NCBI RefSeq assembly: GCF_905475395.1
Contig: NC_058337.1
Span: 102,914,368 to 102,978,367 of the forward strand
DNA length: 64,000 nucleotides
Origin: Chrysoperla carnea
Lineage: Eukaryota; Arthropoda; Insecta; Neuroptera; Chrysopidae
Direction of reading: 5' to 3'
A model generated the notes under the pieces. The model saw nothing but the letters and a program-made list of their open reading frames with translations, ran no database searches and was not told the origin of the DNA. The position numbers and the translations under genes were made by a program. Shown in pieces: positions 39,742 to 50,696 of this stretch (its first letter is position 1; every line of letters begins with the position of its first letter).

Positions 39742-39747
39742 TTTAAT
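39742..39747 (-). terminator. possible Atg4 polyadenylation signal (ATTAAA)
   Basis: ATTAAA on the minus strand about 110 nt past the Atg4 stop. No AATAAA is closer. In sequence this AT-rich such hexamers arise by chance, so the call rests on position alone. Confidence 0.3.
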
Positions 39748-39855
39748 TATTCTTGAAAAATATAGAATTCTATCGTTGTATGAAAACAAAACTTAATTAT
39801 TTTCTTCAATCAAATTTAAATACAAAATGTCTAATTGACTTCTATATTAAAAGAA

Positions 39856-40505
39856 TTATCCAATAATTTCAAAATCATCATCAGAATTACTAAAATCTTG
39901 ATGTTCAATTAAAAATTGATCGGTATTAAATAAATTTGTTGTTGCTGTACTACTTGTTGTACCTGTTGATACAATTGTTGTTGCTGTCTCATCAAAATGA
40001 TACCATTGTTTTGGTTTTGTTTCAGATAATTCAAATAATGGTTGTTTATCCGATACAATTAATTCATTTTGTATTCGTGTACATAACGTATCAAATTCAA
40101 ATTCTGTTGCACAAAAGAATGCAATTGCTATTGATGGATCAATTGATATAATTGGTATACGATTTGCATATTTACAATGATATGTTAAATCATTTAAACA
40201 TTGTTCATCCGTTAATTTATTTTCAACTAATGCATATTTTTGTGTTGTATGTGGATCTAAGTAGATAACATCATCACCCACATAGCCAATAAAATATAAT
40301 GCTAAATTTGGTTTACCACCTATAACACCTAATGATTGTTCAAATTCAAAACATTGTTTTAAACTATCGATGTAAATTTTATTGATTTCTGATAAACCTA
40401 AACGTAATGGTATTATTAATAATAATGGTTTCCATTCTTTATTTGTTGTTGTTTCATTGTCTGATGTTGTTTTGCTTCGTGTTGTAGTTTTATTACATAA
40501 TTGTT
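39856..40505 (-). CDS. Atg4: Atg4 coding exon 4, with catalytic Asp/His and C-terminal LIR
   Basis: Begins after TTTTCTAG and runs to a TAA stop at 39858-39856, coding residues 183-397. It holds the PLRLGLSEIN block, GGKPNLALYFIGY, the LDPH catalytic Asp-His pair (265 and 267) and the acidic tail ending DFEIIG. The frame stays open upstream of residue 257, so the exon must extend to the acceptor at 40506. Confidence 0.95.
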
Positions 40506-43500
40506 CTAGAAAATAAATAAAAAAATCATATTATTTTTGCACTTCCATAATAACCGCCAGGTTCTTTGGTTTTAAAAGTAAAGACCACCGCGTTTTATAA
40601 CCTTCACCTCACATGCTTCCACTTTTCCCCCTTCCATAACACTCGAAATAGGGATAGGGATAGTTTAAAACAGATAAAAGTATATGTACAGTTTTAAAAT
40701 ACTCATAATGCATTGAGTATATCAGAAAACCCTGGTTGAACAGATGGGGATGAATTGTATTTCGTTCATCCTTTTTACAGAAATCTTTAATTTATGCTTT
40801 AAATTGATGTTCATAGCTGAGTGAAGGAGTTGATTGAGTTCTGATGTTTTAGCCGCTGCATTCGAAAATGGGACACTATTACAGAAATTTTTTTCGGTCT
40901 ATTTTTTCCTAAATCCTTATTGTTCATATCTTATTAAGTTTCATTAAATCTATGGAGTAGTTTTTGCTTGAAAGCGTAACAAAACAAATAAACACATTTT
41001 CACATTCATAATATATAGGGATACAGTTTAGAAATTAGTATTAGGCAGGTATAGAAAGTTGTGTTCGAAAATCAATCCCTGAAACAATCTAGGTTGATAA
41101 ATGATTTGCTGCATTGCCTCTGGCTTCCGAAGTCTTTCCATCTTTTTTCATCTGCTTATAATAGCATCTTCGACAGGAGATGTCTTTACCTACTGATAAA
41201 GAGATATTCTCAAGTAGAGTCAGATTTAAGACAAGGTCAGCGGGTTCGGGGTTCCAATTCGAAAAAATCAGAAAATTTTCTTATACGCTTGTCGATTCAC
41301 TTTTTAATCCGACAGAAACCAATTTTTTTTTAACTGAAAGATTGCATGGCGAGATCGTTGTCATGGGATTTTAATGTCACATTCAAAGTATCGAATAATT
41401 TTGCAAAATAAAGCCCAATCTATTTTCTGCAATGCAGAAATTGTGCTACGTATATATACTTATCGATGATGGTGATGAATTGTAGTGGCGAGAGATCTTT
41501 CTCAAAACTGAAGAGCATTAAAAATTGATTGCGAACATCAATGAATCGAATAATACTTCTAAATGTGCTATATCAATTACTTCAAACTTCACTTTAATTG
41601 ATATACGTCAAATATGTATCTAAATCTAAGCACATAAGTAAGTTGTTACCCATATAAGAACATAAGTAGAGTTCGTTAAATAAATGTTTATAACATTAAC
41701 AGTGTTAGTAACCTCGGAGAGTGGTATTATAACACCAGGTAAACCTTTATTAAGAATATGAACCTTTTTTATGAGTATCATGACTGTTTCTACAAGTTAG
41801 TATAAGATGTGAATAAAAACTTTTTGATTGACAAAATACTGTTTATTTTGCTTTGCATTTCCACAATTTTTTGATTGACTTCCCCAATTTGTTTTTTCCC
41901 GGGGGCCTTTTTATCAGAATACCATTTACAGAAATTGATTTTCTCACAGAGTTTAGAGTTATACAGAGGTGAAAGGCGTAAGACAATGTTAGTTACAGGG
42001 AAATTTAACAGTCACAATATGAAACTAAAATAACGGAATCTAAAAATTTATAATCCCCTAAATATAATGATAAAAAAACAGTACTCACTAATATCTTCAA
42101 TAATAATTGTATTATCTAAGGCAACATGAATTTCAATACAACTCCAATCATCATATTTGACTAATTTTCTAAAAACAAACACAACCATCAAATTTGAAAT
42201 AATTAAAAAATATATAACATACACTAAACTTACTTAAGAACTTGTGCAACAGTATTTGGTCCAAACCATTGTCCAATATCTTTACCTTCTGATTTACCCA
42301 TTTGTGCAATTTGATGAATTGAATATGGTGCTTGACGTCGATCTTCAAATTTACTTAAGATTTGTAAATAAGTAGCATCACGTGTTTCAGGTGTCCAAAA
42401 CCAATTTTTACTTAAATGTAATGTAATTAATGCTTGTGCAAGAACCATTTGACCACAACGTAACATACAACCCCATCCTTTGTCTGAAGTAAGACCATCA
42501 CAACCACCAATTGGTACAAAACCTTTACGATATGTAAACCATAATTTTGATAATATATCTCTTCTAATTATCTCTAATTCTAAAAAACAATTACATTTAT
42601 TTATTTATTATTATCAAAATATGGTTTAAGACTTTAAGCTATAAATTGTTATGAATTGTAGGAGTGTATTCCTATAGTCAAGAATCGGACATCTATAAAT
42701 TGTTATGAATTGTAGGACTGTATTCATATAGTCAAGAATCGGACATCAATCGGAATAGATCGGAAATTCAGTTTCCGATGCCTAATTGAAATTCAGTCAT
42801 AATTTTGAATGGGAACAAATGGAAATGAATCGAAAAAAAAACTTCTATTCATTTGCGTTCGAACTAAATGCTCGGCTGGACTGAGCAAGCACTCACGAAC
42901 ATACCTTGTCTAATTGTACTATGGTTCAGACAAACGCACAAAATTGTTTAATAGGATTGAATTCCAAAAACTGTCAGTTATTGTTATTTATTTGTTAGTT
43001 TTTTAAATGTAAAAATCTATTGGTTAATTGTTCAAATATCTGATTAAAACAATAAAAACATGAATATAAGTAAAATTATTACTATTTTTTGTAGCTACAT
43101 CAAAAAGTGTGTAATAAAAAATTTAGTGTCTTAACACTTAAATGGCCTTTGCTACGGTGTTTTTTTTTTTATTGATTTTAATATTATTTGACCTAGTTGC
43201 ATTTTTAAATTTGAACTAATTAACCCTTGAGAAATAGTATAGAAATAGAAATAGATGTATCAATTTAATAAATAATCAGTTTATTTAACTCAAAATGTGA
43301 ATATTACTATTTCTACAGCAAGCTTTAATGCTGAAATTTATTAGAACTCAATTGAATACAAATTTAATCATAAAACAGGAATTAATTTCATTAAAAATAT
43401 ATGTAAGGGATTCGATTTTTATCCTAATTCCTAATCCAACGCATCTATAAACCAATCATTGTTCTCGAATAAAATTTCTATTTTAAAATATCAATCCATG

Positions 43501-43994
43501 GTTTTGGTCAATGCCGAATTTAAGAATTTGTAACCCGTAACAGACCCTAGAAATTTACCCCATGTATCATGGCTCCATATTTAGGTTCCGTAATTCATCG
43601 AGAGGCGCTTATCTACATTATTGTAACCTTCTAAATCTAAAATTTGGTCACCCCCTAAAACTGCCGCTATAGGCACTTCATTACATGTAGTAAATTATCC
43701 AAATACTTTACTTTTTTTTTACATGTTTAGTTTTATGGCTTTATTCACATTATTTTTTAAAACTTGGGCTTTTAAAATTTAAAAAAGTTTTTATTGTTGT
43801 TCATTTTGTCATGTTCAAACAGATTGCCATGAATAATAAATAATAATATTCACAATTTTAATAAATATTATAATACCTTGTGTTGCATTATATTTTTTTC
43901 CTAATATCCATACAGGTTCACTTGTTTGTGGAATATCATCAGGTTCAAAGTTAACACTTTCATGTGTTAAATATGCTTCAAACATACAATCCAT
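39856..43994 (-). CDS. Atg4: Atg4 cysteine protease, complete four-exon gene
   Basis: Atg4 cleaves the C-terminal tail of Atg8/LC3 so that its glycine can be joined to phosphatidylethanolamine, and later releases Atg8 from membranes; it acts in the cytosol and at the phagophore. Exons on the minus strand are 43994-43877, 42579-42234, 42168-42089 and 40505-39856. All junctions are GT-AG, the phases agree, and the total is 1194 nt (397 residues plus stop), normal for the ATG4A/B type. Family signatures: PVWILGKKY (about residues 27-35), RLWFTYR-like KLWFTYRKGF (51-60), GWGCMLRCGQM with the catalytic Cys77, GQWFGPNTVAQVLK (about 142-155), PLRLGLSEIN (214-223), and GGKPN...LDPH with catalytic Asp265 and His267. 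The protein ends DFEIIG, a C-terminal Atg8-binding (LIR) motif. The start has a good context (A at -3, G at +4). A threonine-rich linker (about 188-202) is the only unusual stretch. I judge this gene intact. Confidence 0.97.
40506..42088 (-). other. Atg4 intron 3, with transposon debris
   Basis: 1583-bp GT-AG intron between exons 3 and 4. It contains a plus-strand hAT transposase C-terminal remnant (about 41478-41583) and, near 40551-40670, a copy of a short interspersed sequence ending in CTTCCATAACACTCGAAATA that recurs near 1660-1745 and 7680-7760. I see no other exon in it. Confidence 0.8.
41478..41583 (+). pseudogene. hAT transposase C-terminal (dimerisation) remnant
   Basis: The plus strand reads NCSGERSFSKLKSIKN, a stop, then LRTSMNRIILLNVLYQ. 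This matches the conserved C-terminal dimerisation region of hAT transposases (ERSFS.LK.IK..LR..M...RL..L). The stop replaces a residue of the usual NYLR block, and no transposase frame lies upstream, so it is a dead fragment. It lies antisense to Atg4, inside intron 3. Confidence 0.75.
42089..42168 (-). CDS. Atg4: Atg4 coding exon 3
   Basis: An 80-nt exon between a TTTTTAG acceptor and an A|GTGAGT donor, codes residues 156-181 (KLVKYDDWS...VALDNTIIIEDI). It is too short to appear as a long ORF but restores the frame between exons 2 and 4 and matches the conserved W..I.VH.A.DNT block of Atg4 proteins. The intron before it is only 65 bp. Confidence 0.93.
42234..42579 (-). CDS. Atg4: Atg4 coding exon 2, with the catalytic cysteine
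   Basis: Codes residues 41-154 with split codons at both ends. It follows a TTTTTTAG acceptor and ends AA|GTAAGT. It carries the GWGC catalytic-cysteine motif (Cys77) and the GQWFGPNTVAQ block. Joining it to exons 1 and 3 gives Glu40 and Lys155, both fitting the family alignment. Confidence 0.95.
42639..42746. repeat. 54-bp tandem duplication in Atg4 intron 1
   Basis: Two adjacent 54-bp units (42639-42692 and 42693-42746), each running from CTATAAATTGTTATG to AGAATCGGACAT and differing at only a few bases. A recent local duplication inside intron 1 (42580-43876); no coding meaning. Confidence 0.9.
43877..43994 (-). CDS. Atg4: Atg4 coding exon 1
   Basis: Codes residues 1-39 plus the first base of codon 40. 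It starts MDCMFEAYL and ends with WILGKKYNATQ at a G|GTATTA donor. The ATG is the first in frame and lies in a favourable context. No intron acceptor is visible directly upstream, so transcription may start nearby; a TATAAAAA string about 20 nt upstream of the ATG is too close to serve as a normal TATA box. Confidence 0.93.
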
Positions 43995-44777
43995 GTTCTT
44001 CTTTTATTGTTTTTTTTTTATACAAATCGATTTATATGAATTATTTATATTGAATACATTAAAAAATATAAAACTATATAACACTAAATATTATAACGCA
44101 ATAATATTTTTAAATATTATATTCTAATATAAAATATTTACAAGGCCATTTAAATAATAAATATATATTGTATTTGATAATATTTGATTCCATATATTTT
44201 TAATAAATTTGTATTTTAAAATAATATTATAAATTTAATAATATTATTATCAAAAAATATTAAAATAATGACAGATATCAGCTGTGAGTCGTTCAATTAA
44301 TATTGTCAACAAAAGAATACAATAATAAAGTCATTGTATTATACATATACAGGTTGACACTGACTCATATCAGTTATGTAAAATGTAAATGTGTTGTACT
44401 ATGATAAGCACGAGCAATTTAGTTACTTTTTATTTTACCAACTGTAATTTGTTAAACTTCGACAAAAACATTCATTTATTTACAGAGATATTTGGTGTTA
44501 TAATGTATTACTTCTATTAACGATTCAAAAGTTAAAATTGCTGTCATGGCAATTAGTTATATTAACATTCATGACCAAACTATGGCAAGAACAAAAATCC
44601 TTATAAGAGTGTTATGTATACGGAGGTGTTTTAGTCTTCACAGACTTATACACACACTGAGACATTTGAATGTGTGTCAGTCTTTATATATCTGACGTCT
44701 GTGTCGAAAATTCAAGAACAGTATAAAACGAGATGAATTAGTAATGCGGACAGTAAAATTGCAACATATATCTGTAC

Positions 44778-45040
44778 CATGGAGGTTAGAGAGAAGGAGA
44801 GCGATCGCTACGCGCTAGAGCATTAGCACGCCTGTCCCTGAAAATTCGTCGGTAAGTAGTATCTGCGGAGCTAGCTGTTTATGAGTATAAGTAGATGAAG
44901 TTAGTTGCATAATGTAAAAAATTAACAACAGTCCACTTTTATTGAGACAACTTAGCGATCGCAGCGCCTCACTTATTTTGTCCGTATTTCTGGGAAACTA
45001 TTTCTTACAGCGATCGTTCTCCTTCTCTCTAACCTCCATG
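44778..45040. mobile_element. hAT-like miniature inverted-repeat element with 8-bp target duplication
   Basis: A 263-bp element starting CATGGAGGTTAGAGAGAAGG and ending in the inverted copy, with terminal repeats of about 30 bp that reach a GCGATCG block. It is flanked on both sides by the identical 8-mer ATCTGTAC (44770-44777 and 45041-45048). An 8-bp target duplication and a CA... terminus fit the hAT superfamily. It has no coding capacity. It lies about 0.8 kb upstream of the Atg4 start codon. Confidence 0.85.
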
Positions 45041-45527
45041 ATCTGTACATATAGGCATTAAAACACACATTAAATAATGTTTATTTTTCAACCACTAAAT
45101 ATATCTAATATATAGATTGTCACTGTATCGACGTGAGATAAGCCAAATTGGAAGGATTCACTTCGAATCCTTGCGTAAATTTTTTATTAAAGATCTGGCT
45201 GTGATAAAAGAAAAAGCTAAGCAAAAATTAAGTAGGGTCTGCCAAATAGTTTTTTTGAAGTCGGTTGTCTTCTTTATTTAACCTGAAATTAATATCCTGT
45301 TCCTGATACTTTTGAGAAGTGATGATTAAGGATGATGAAAAGAATGAAGATAAACAACTAGCTCACACACATTAAACTTGTACAGCAGAAAATGCACATT
45401 ATAAAAAAGCGTCTGCACATCCTGTTAATTTAGCATCCGTTATATATTTTTTCCGTAGTTAGTAAGGAATAAATAATGTACAAGATAGTCGACACTATGA
45501 CTGAACTTTCACCTTTTAAGCCATATA

Positions 45528-45827
45528 CAGAATGTTCGATTTACATCTAGGCATATAAATATCACGAGTATGACAGAAAACATGCATTAAGCAATGTATC
45601 TAAGTGAGAGGTATTATATGCATGTGTTGAAGCTTCGATATGCGTTGAGATAGTTGTAAAACGTTTGGAGAGTGGGAGTTTGTTAGTTGAATATATGAAG
45701 TGCAACAGATAGGCCACGATACAAGTCACTTTTGCAATTTCATATAATACCTATATTACTTCTTATTTATATGCAACTCTGTCATACTTGTGATATTTAT
45801 ATGCCTAGGTGTAAATCGGACATTCTG
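45528..45827. mobile_element. TA-flanked miniature inverted-repeat element
   Basis: A 300-bp element with about 50-bp terminal inverted repeats (CAGAATGTTCGATTTACA at the left, matching the right end with a few changes, and sharing GGCATATAAATATCAC), flanked by TA on each side. TA duplication plus a CAG terminus suggests mobilisation by a Tc1/mariner-type transposase. No ORF inside. Confidence 0.8.
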
Positions 45828-46619
45828 TATAAGTTACTTTGGGCTCGTTACTGATGAGAGATAGAAGAAAATTTCAGTTTAATATATTCGATATACGTAA
45901 AAAGGTTTCGTATAAAAATGTTTGTTTTTTTTTATGATAAATAACTTTCTGTATTACCCTTGTTCTTCTATCTCTTGTCAATATAAAACTCGAGGTGGTT
46001 TTTTGATAACTTTTACAAGATACAGAAATATCGTAAAAAGATCTAAAATTTGACTTCGACCTTCAAAAGTCAACTCGGATTCATAACTGATAATAAGCTC
46101 AAGTTTATCAGTAGTTTGGTAGTTTATTTTTTAATAAATTTTTATTTGTTTGCATAATATTGGAAAAAGAATGGAAATTTTGAAAGAATAAAAATTATTT
46201 CAAAGGTTGGATCATCTCTAAATATAAAAATAATAAACATAATAATCAGTATATTTTAAATTTATTTATTTACATTACAGCCAATAATAAAATGTTTTTT
46301 TTTTTTATTTATTCACATTTTATAATTTCAAATATTTATAATGGCATTCTTTTAATTTAATTTTTTTTATTTAAATAGGTACTATTAATTAATTACTCCC
46401 ATTTAAATTTATTACAATTCACTTCAATGATTAAAAAAAAATAAAATAAAATAAACCAAAGAAAAAAAACATATTAATAATAATCCCACCATTGATTGCT
46501 AGCTATTATTCTACAAAAATATTTATTACATAAATATATTCATACATACGTACATACGACCATTTTTCATTCGCACATCCATTTTTTCCGTCCTTTAATT
46601 CCTTGTGACACTTCTAGTA

Positions 46620-47106
46620 CAGTCAAAGATGTAAGAAATTAAGGAAAAAGAAATAAAACGCTCTCTTTTTGCTAAAACCAGGTGGAAAGTGTTTCTTAGT
46701 TGTCAATTATCATTCGTAAACCATGAGTAAGTTTCGCAAATGTTTCTATTTGTTAATAAATAATAAATTGTTAATTAAATGAAACAATCCATGTAACAAA
46801 TTAACTACAAAAAATTATTAAATAGGCAACTTGTATTACGTATATGTTATACATCTATAATAATTTGTCGGTTATTAGACACTCAAATATACGTAATTTA
46901 AGTTGCCTATTTATTAATTTTTAAGTCAATCTATAAATCGTTTCATTTAATTTATAAATTAACAAATAGAAACAATTGTGCAACTAACTCTTGGTTTACG
47001 AATTATATTTGATACCTGAGAAACACATTCTATCAGGTTTAAGCAAAAAAAGGAGCTATTTATTTCTTTTTCCTAAATTAGCCGACTTTTTTAACATCAT
47101 TTACTG
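46620..47106. mobile_element. TA-flanked foldback element with very long inverted repeats
   Basis: A 487-bp element whose two halves are near-complete inverted copies of each other: CAGTCAAAGATGT at the left, ACATCATTTACTG at the right, GGAAAAAGAAATAAA blocks in both arms, and GGCAACTT near the centre. TA dinucleotides flank both ends (46618-46619 and 47107-47108), so it fits a Tc1/mariner-mobilised MITE. Confidence 0.8.
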
Positions 47107-47109
47107 TAC

Positions 47110-50100
47110 TCTATGTTAGACCATTTTTCTTTATTTGATGTGGCCTGATAATAAAAAATGCTTTTCATTTGTTTGATCCATTGATCTTAAAATTATCTTC
47201 TTGATCATTTTCTTTTCATATAATCCATTTTTTATACATGAAAACATACAATAAATCATTGTTATTATTATGTAATTGCCTTCTTGCTATCACTACGTTG
47301 AATGGCCAAATGATTTCGATTTTGGACCCTTATTACCCTAAATATTGATTTTTATTTAAATCGAAAGAAAAAATTTAACATTTTACTTTAATCCGTTTTG
47401 TTTTTTGTAATCGGCCAGGAAAAAAAAGAAGAAATTATCTCGCTTTTTCCCGAAATCGATCCGAGAAACCGCTCTTCGCATGAAATTGGGCATGATAGCT
47501 CACAAAAAATCATGCTTCAAATCATCAAATAAAACCGATTTTTGAACTTTTGGGGTAAACAAATACCTTATGTATTGATTTTTTTTCAGAGTTAGAGACA
47601 ACAAATTTTTATCGATCCAATTTGTAGCAATTCTTTTATGGGCCAAGTACTTCTTATGTGGTCTTCATATGAACTGGATTTTAAATATAAATCTTATATA
47701 TTATTTCTATAGCCTGTATTCCTTAGTTATTCCTTTTTCAAATTCCATGATTTATCCCTCGTTTAAAAGCTTATCGTGCCGGCTAATTACGAAGAATAGA
47801 CCCATGGCCTAAAAATGTACCGCTTCTCTTAAATTTGAGAATAGCTGCGGAATTTCACACGGGTCGGCTAGTCTTTTATGGCGAATGAAGGAATACTATT
47901 TCAAATTTTCTGTTGAACAAACCACGTTAATTAAACAACAATAATAACAATAATTAATTGTAATAAAATTAATATTGCATTACAAATTTATTTGTGTGAT
48001 GTTTGTTTTATATTTTGATAGTAATCATATTTATTTTAATTAATATATAATCAATATATTTATTTTATACAAATGCTTATTTATTTTATTTATTTAAATA
48101 TAAATGAGAATGTTTTATTTAAAAATTAATTAAATTCATTAATAACCTACACATAATCAATTTTTTTTTAATTACATTACATTACATTACAATGAGCACC
48201 ATGTTATATTTTTTATTTAAATGTTTTACAACTTTTTTTAAAAATATATATTTATATATAAATTTATAAATAATTATTTATATAAAAAATGTATCCTGGT
48301 AATCAAAATACGTAAACTTTATTAACGAAAAATAATTAGAATGCTTTGTGAAACGAATTAAATGCGATTTTGTTTCCAATAACGAAGAGGAAATTTCATG
48401 TTAGCGAAATTCTTTTAAATAACGGAGACGATTTAAAATTGAGATCCAAATGAGGGCCATATTAAGTTCACTCCCAATGTGTCTCAGCCTTTCTTGTAAG
48501 TATCGACACTCTCGGCCGGCTAAGCTCTTCAACCTTACCGAAACCATCCTGAATTTTTAGAATGTTAATAGATTTATAGGATGTGAGTAGTTTTGCTGTA
48601 GTGTGGTGTCGGGACTTCTTGATCAAGAGGAACCCAAGGATGTTAACGTATAAATTATTACAAAACTCTATTATTTAAAGAAAAAAAAACACATTCTTTG
48701 TATTATTAGCTGTAAAAAAACAATTCAAAAATGATTGCACTTGTAAAATAATTTCCCTAGGTTCCTTTCTCATTTTTCAGTATTTATCTCACAAAATCAG
48801 TCTGACTCCGATCTGACAGTCTCCCATATCAATTACTAGACTTTCTTCATAATTCATAGCCTACTTCGATAATTTTCATTCAAATTTACTTCGAAATTTA
48901 ACAATTTGGAATTATTTTTTCCGTTAATATAATAACATAAAACTAAAAATGCTTGATAAATGACATAAGATTTTTTTTAAGAACCCGTATCGTCCTAAAG
49001 TATATAAAAATACATTCGTTAATTCATTATATATCGTAGTAAAAAGAGAATGAAAACTCTCAGAATAGCCAAAAATTGTCATTTAAAAAAATCTCAATTG
49101 ATATAGATTATTTTTAGATTAAAATCCCTATGAATTTTTCGGATTAAGTATCGATTTAATATGATTGTGATTCATTTAGGCATTTAGCCAAGTAGGCAAT
49201 CATAGATCATGCAAATAAAGTTTACGTACTTTTCTTTGTGACACGCTGTATCAAATAAAAATAATATAAACATCTGAAAATAGGATCATAGCGATATTAA
49301 CGAACTTGTTACTTTTGAGCACAAAATGTTTATCTATTTAAATTAATAAATTATAACTTTTACAAAGTTTTTTTTTTAATAAACGTTCTACATTCCGTTC
49401 ACGGAGAGAACAACCACAAAATTATACGCTCGAGATTAAATTTTCGCGAAGCTGGATAAAATTGAAGAAAATTTACTAGCTGGAAGATTATTTTCTTCGA
49501 AAACGGGATGTAGAAATGAATAAATCCAAATATACAAGATTGCTTTTCAAAATATGTATTCAATAAATATCGTTTTTAATTACAATTCGACTCTCAATAA
49601 TTAAATCGGCAGATTAGCAAAATAATGAGACAGTCTTCTTACATAGTCGCAAATTATGAGAAACATCTAGAGTCTCGGTAATATTATGATAATTTGGTAA
49701 ATTGAATAGTGCACACTTCTCCAAATATCGTATACCGAGAGCTTAGTCTGTGGTGCTCTTTCTATAAATTTAGAAAGCACTCCCACATATTGATAACCTA
49801 TCTTTTTCTTGCAGAATACAATATAAAACGAGTACTATGTTTACAAGCAGCGATTAAAAATAGAGCGGAATATTAGGTAACAACGACGTAAGATGTTACA
49901 CATATTTTTCGACCAATTTTCTTTCTTGCACGATCGAATTATAAAAAGTCTATTGTAAATATTAAGTATTTGTTGTTGATTGATGTAACTTAAAACATGG
50001 ATGAATATAATTCACAAAATATAAATGAATAAAAAATAAAAACAATTATAAACAAATAAAAAAAATAATATTAAATTTAAAATGCAATAACAATTTGAAA

Positions 50101-50460
50101 TTGATTTTGGATTTGATATAAATCCAATTTACAATTTTTATAATAAATGATCTTTTTAATTTTATTTTAAAAATATAATAATGAATGATATATAAACAAA
50201 ATTATTTAAATAATATATAACTAATTAAATATTAATTAAAAATTAATTAATCAAATTAATAATATTTATAAATATTTACACATATTTATTTTATTTTTAT
50301 ATTATATTATTATTATTAATAATTAAAAAAATAAATAATTAATAATAATAATAATTACAACATATTATATAATATAAATAATAAATTATCTAAAAAAATA
50401 AAATATACAAATATATACCTGTGATGTATGTATAAATTTGTAATAATTTCATTTTAAAAA
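47110..50460. other. Acsl-Atg4 spacer, noncoding
   Basis: Downstream flank of Acsl. AT-rich, especially 47930-48300 and 50000-50460. It includes a tandem ATTACATTACATTACATTAC run near 48173 and the possible transposon at 48290-49255. No exon is supported. Confidence 0.6.
48290..49255. mobile_element. possible degenerate transposon bounded by inverted ACGTAAACTTTATT blocks
   Basis: ACGTAAACTTTATT at about 48310 recurs inverted as AATAAAGTTTACGT at about 49217, with weaker similarity outside both copies up to a GTATC/GATAC terminus. The interior has no coding potential. The ends are too diverged to place exactly. Confidence 0.4.
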
Positions 50461-50464
50461 TTAA

Positions 50465-50470
50465 TTTATT
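50465..50470 (-). terminator. likely Acsl polyadenylation signal (AATAAA)
   Basis: Canonical AATAAA on the minus strand, about 57 nt past the Acsl stop. The surroundings are extremely AT-rich, so chance occurrence cannot be excluded. Confidence 0.5.
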
Positions 50471-50526
50471 TTTATATATTATATATAAATTAATTATAAT
50501 TAATTAAGAGAATGACGATGATGATG

Positions 50527-50696
50527 TTATAATGATATTGAAGATTGTAAATACATTTTATTAATATCATTTTGATAATATTCTTGTATATTTTTACGTT
50601 TTAATTTAAATGCGGCTGTTAATAATCCCATATCTGGTGTCCATACTTCTGTACATAATTTTATTGCTGCAGGCACTTCAAATTTCTCTAATTTAC
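50527..50696 (-). CDS. Acsl: Acsl terminal coding exon 6
   Basis: Starts after TTGTTATAG; codon 742 (Cys) is split across the junction. It codes KLEKFEVPAAIKL, WTPDMGLLTAAFKLKRK and YYQNDINKMY, then ends with TAA at 50529-50527. These are the C-terminal landmarks of ACSL3/4 proteins. Confidence 0.93.

Noticed and set aside
39936..40151. Plus-strand frame rich in Leu
   Set aside because: Antisense shadow of Atg4 exon 4.
44012..44022. TATAAAAA upstream of Atg4
   Set aside because: Only about 20 nt before the ATG, leaving no room for a normal transcription start; common by chance in this base composition.
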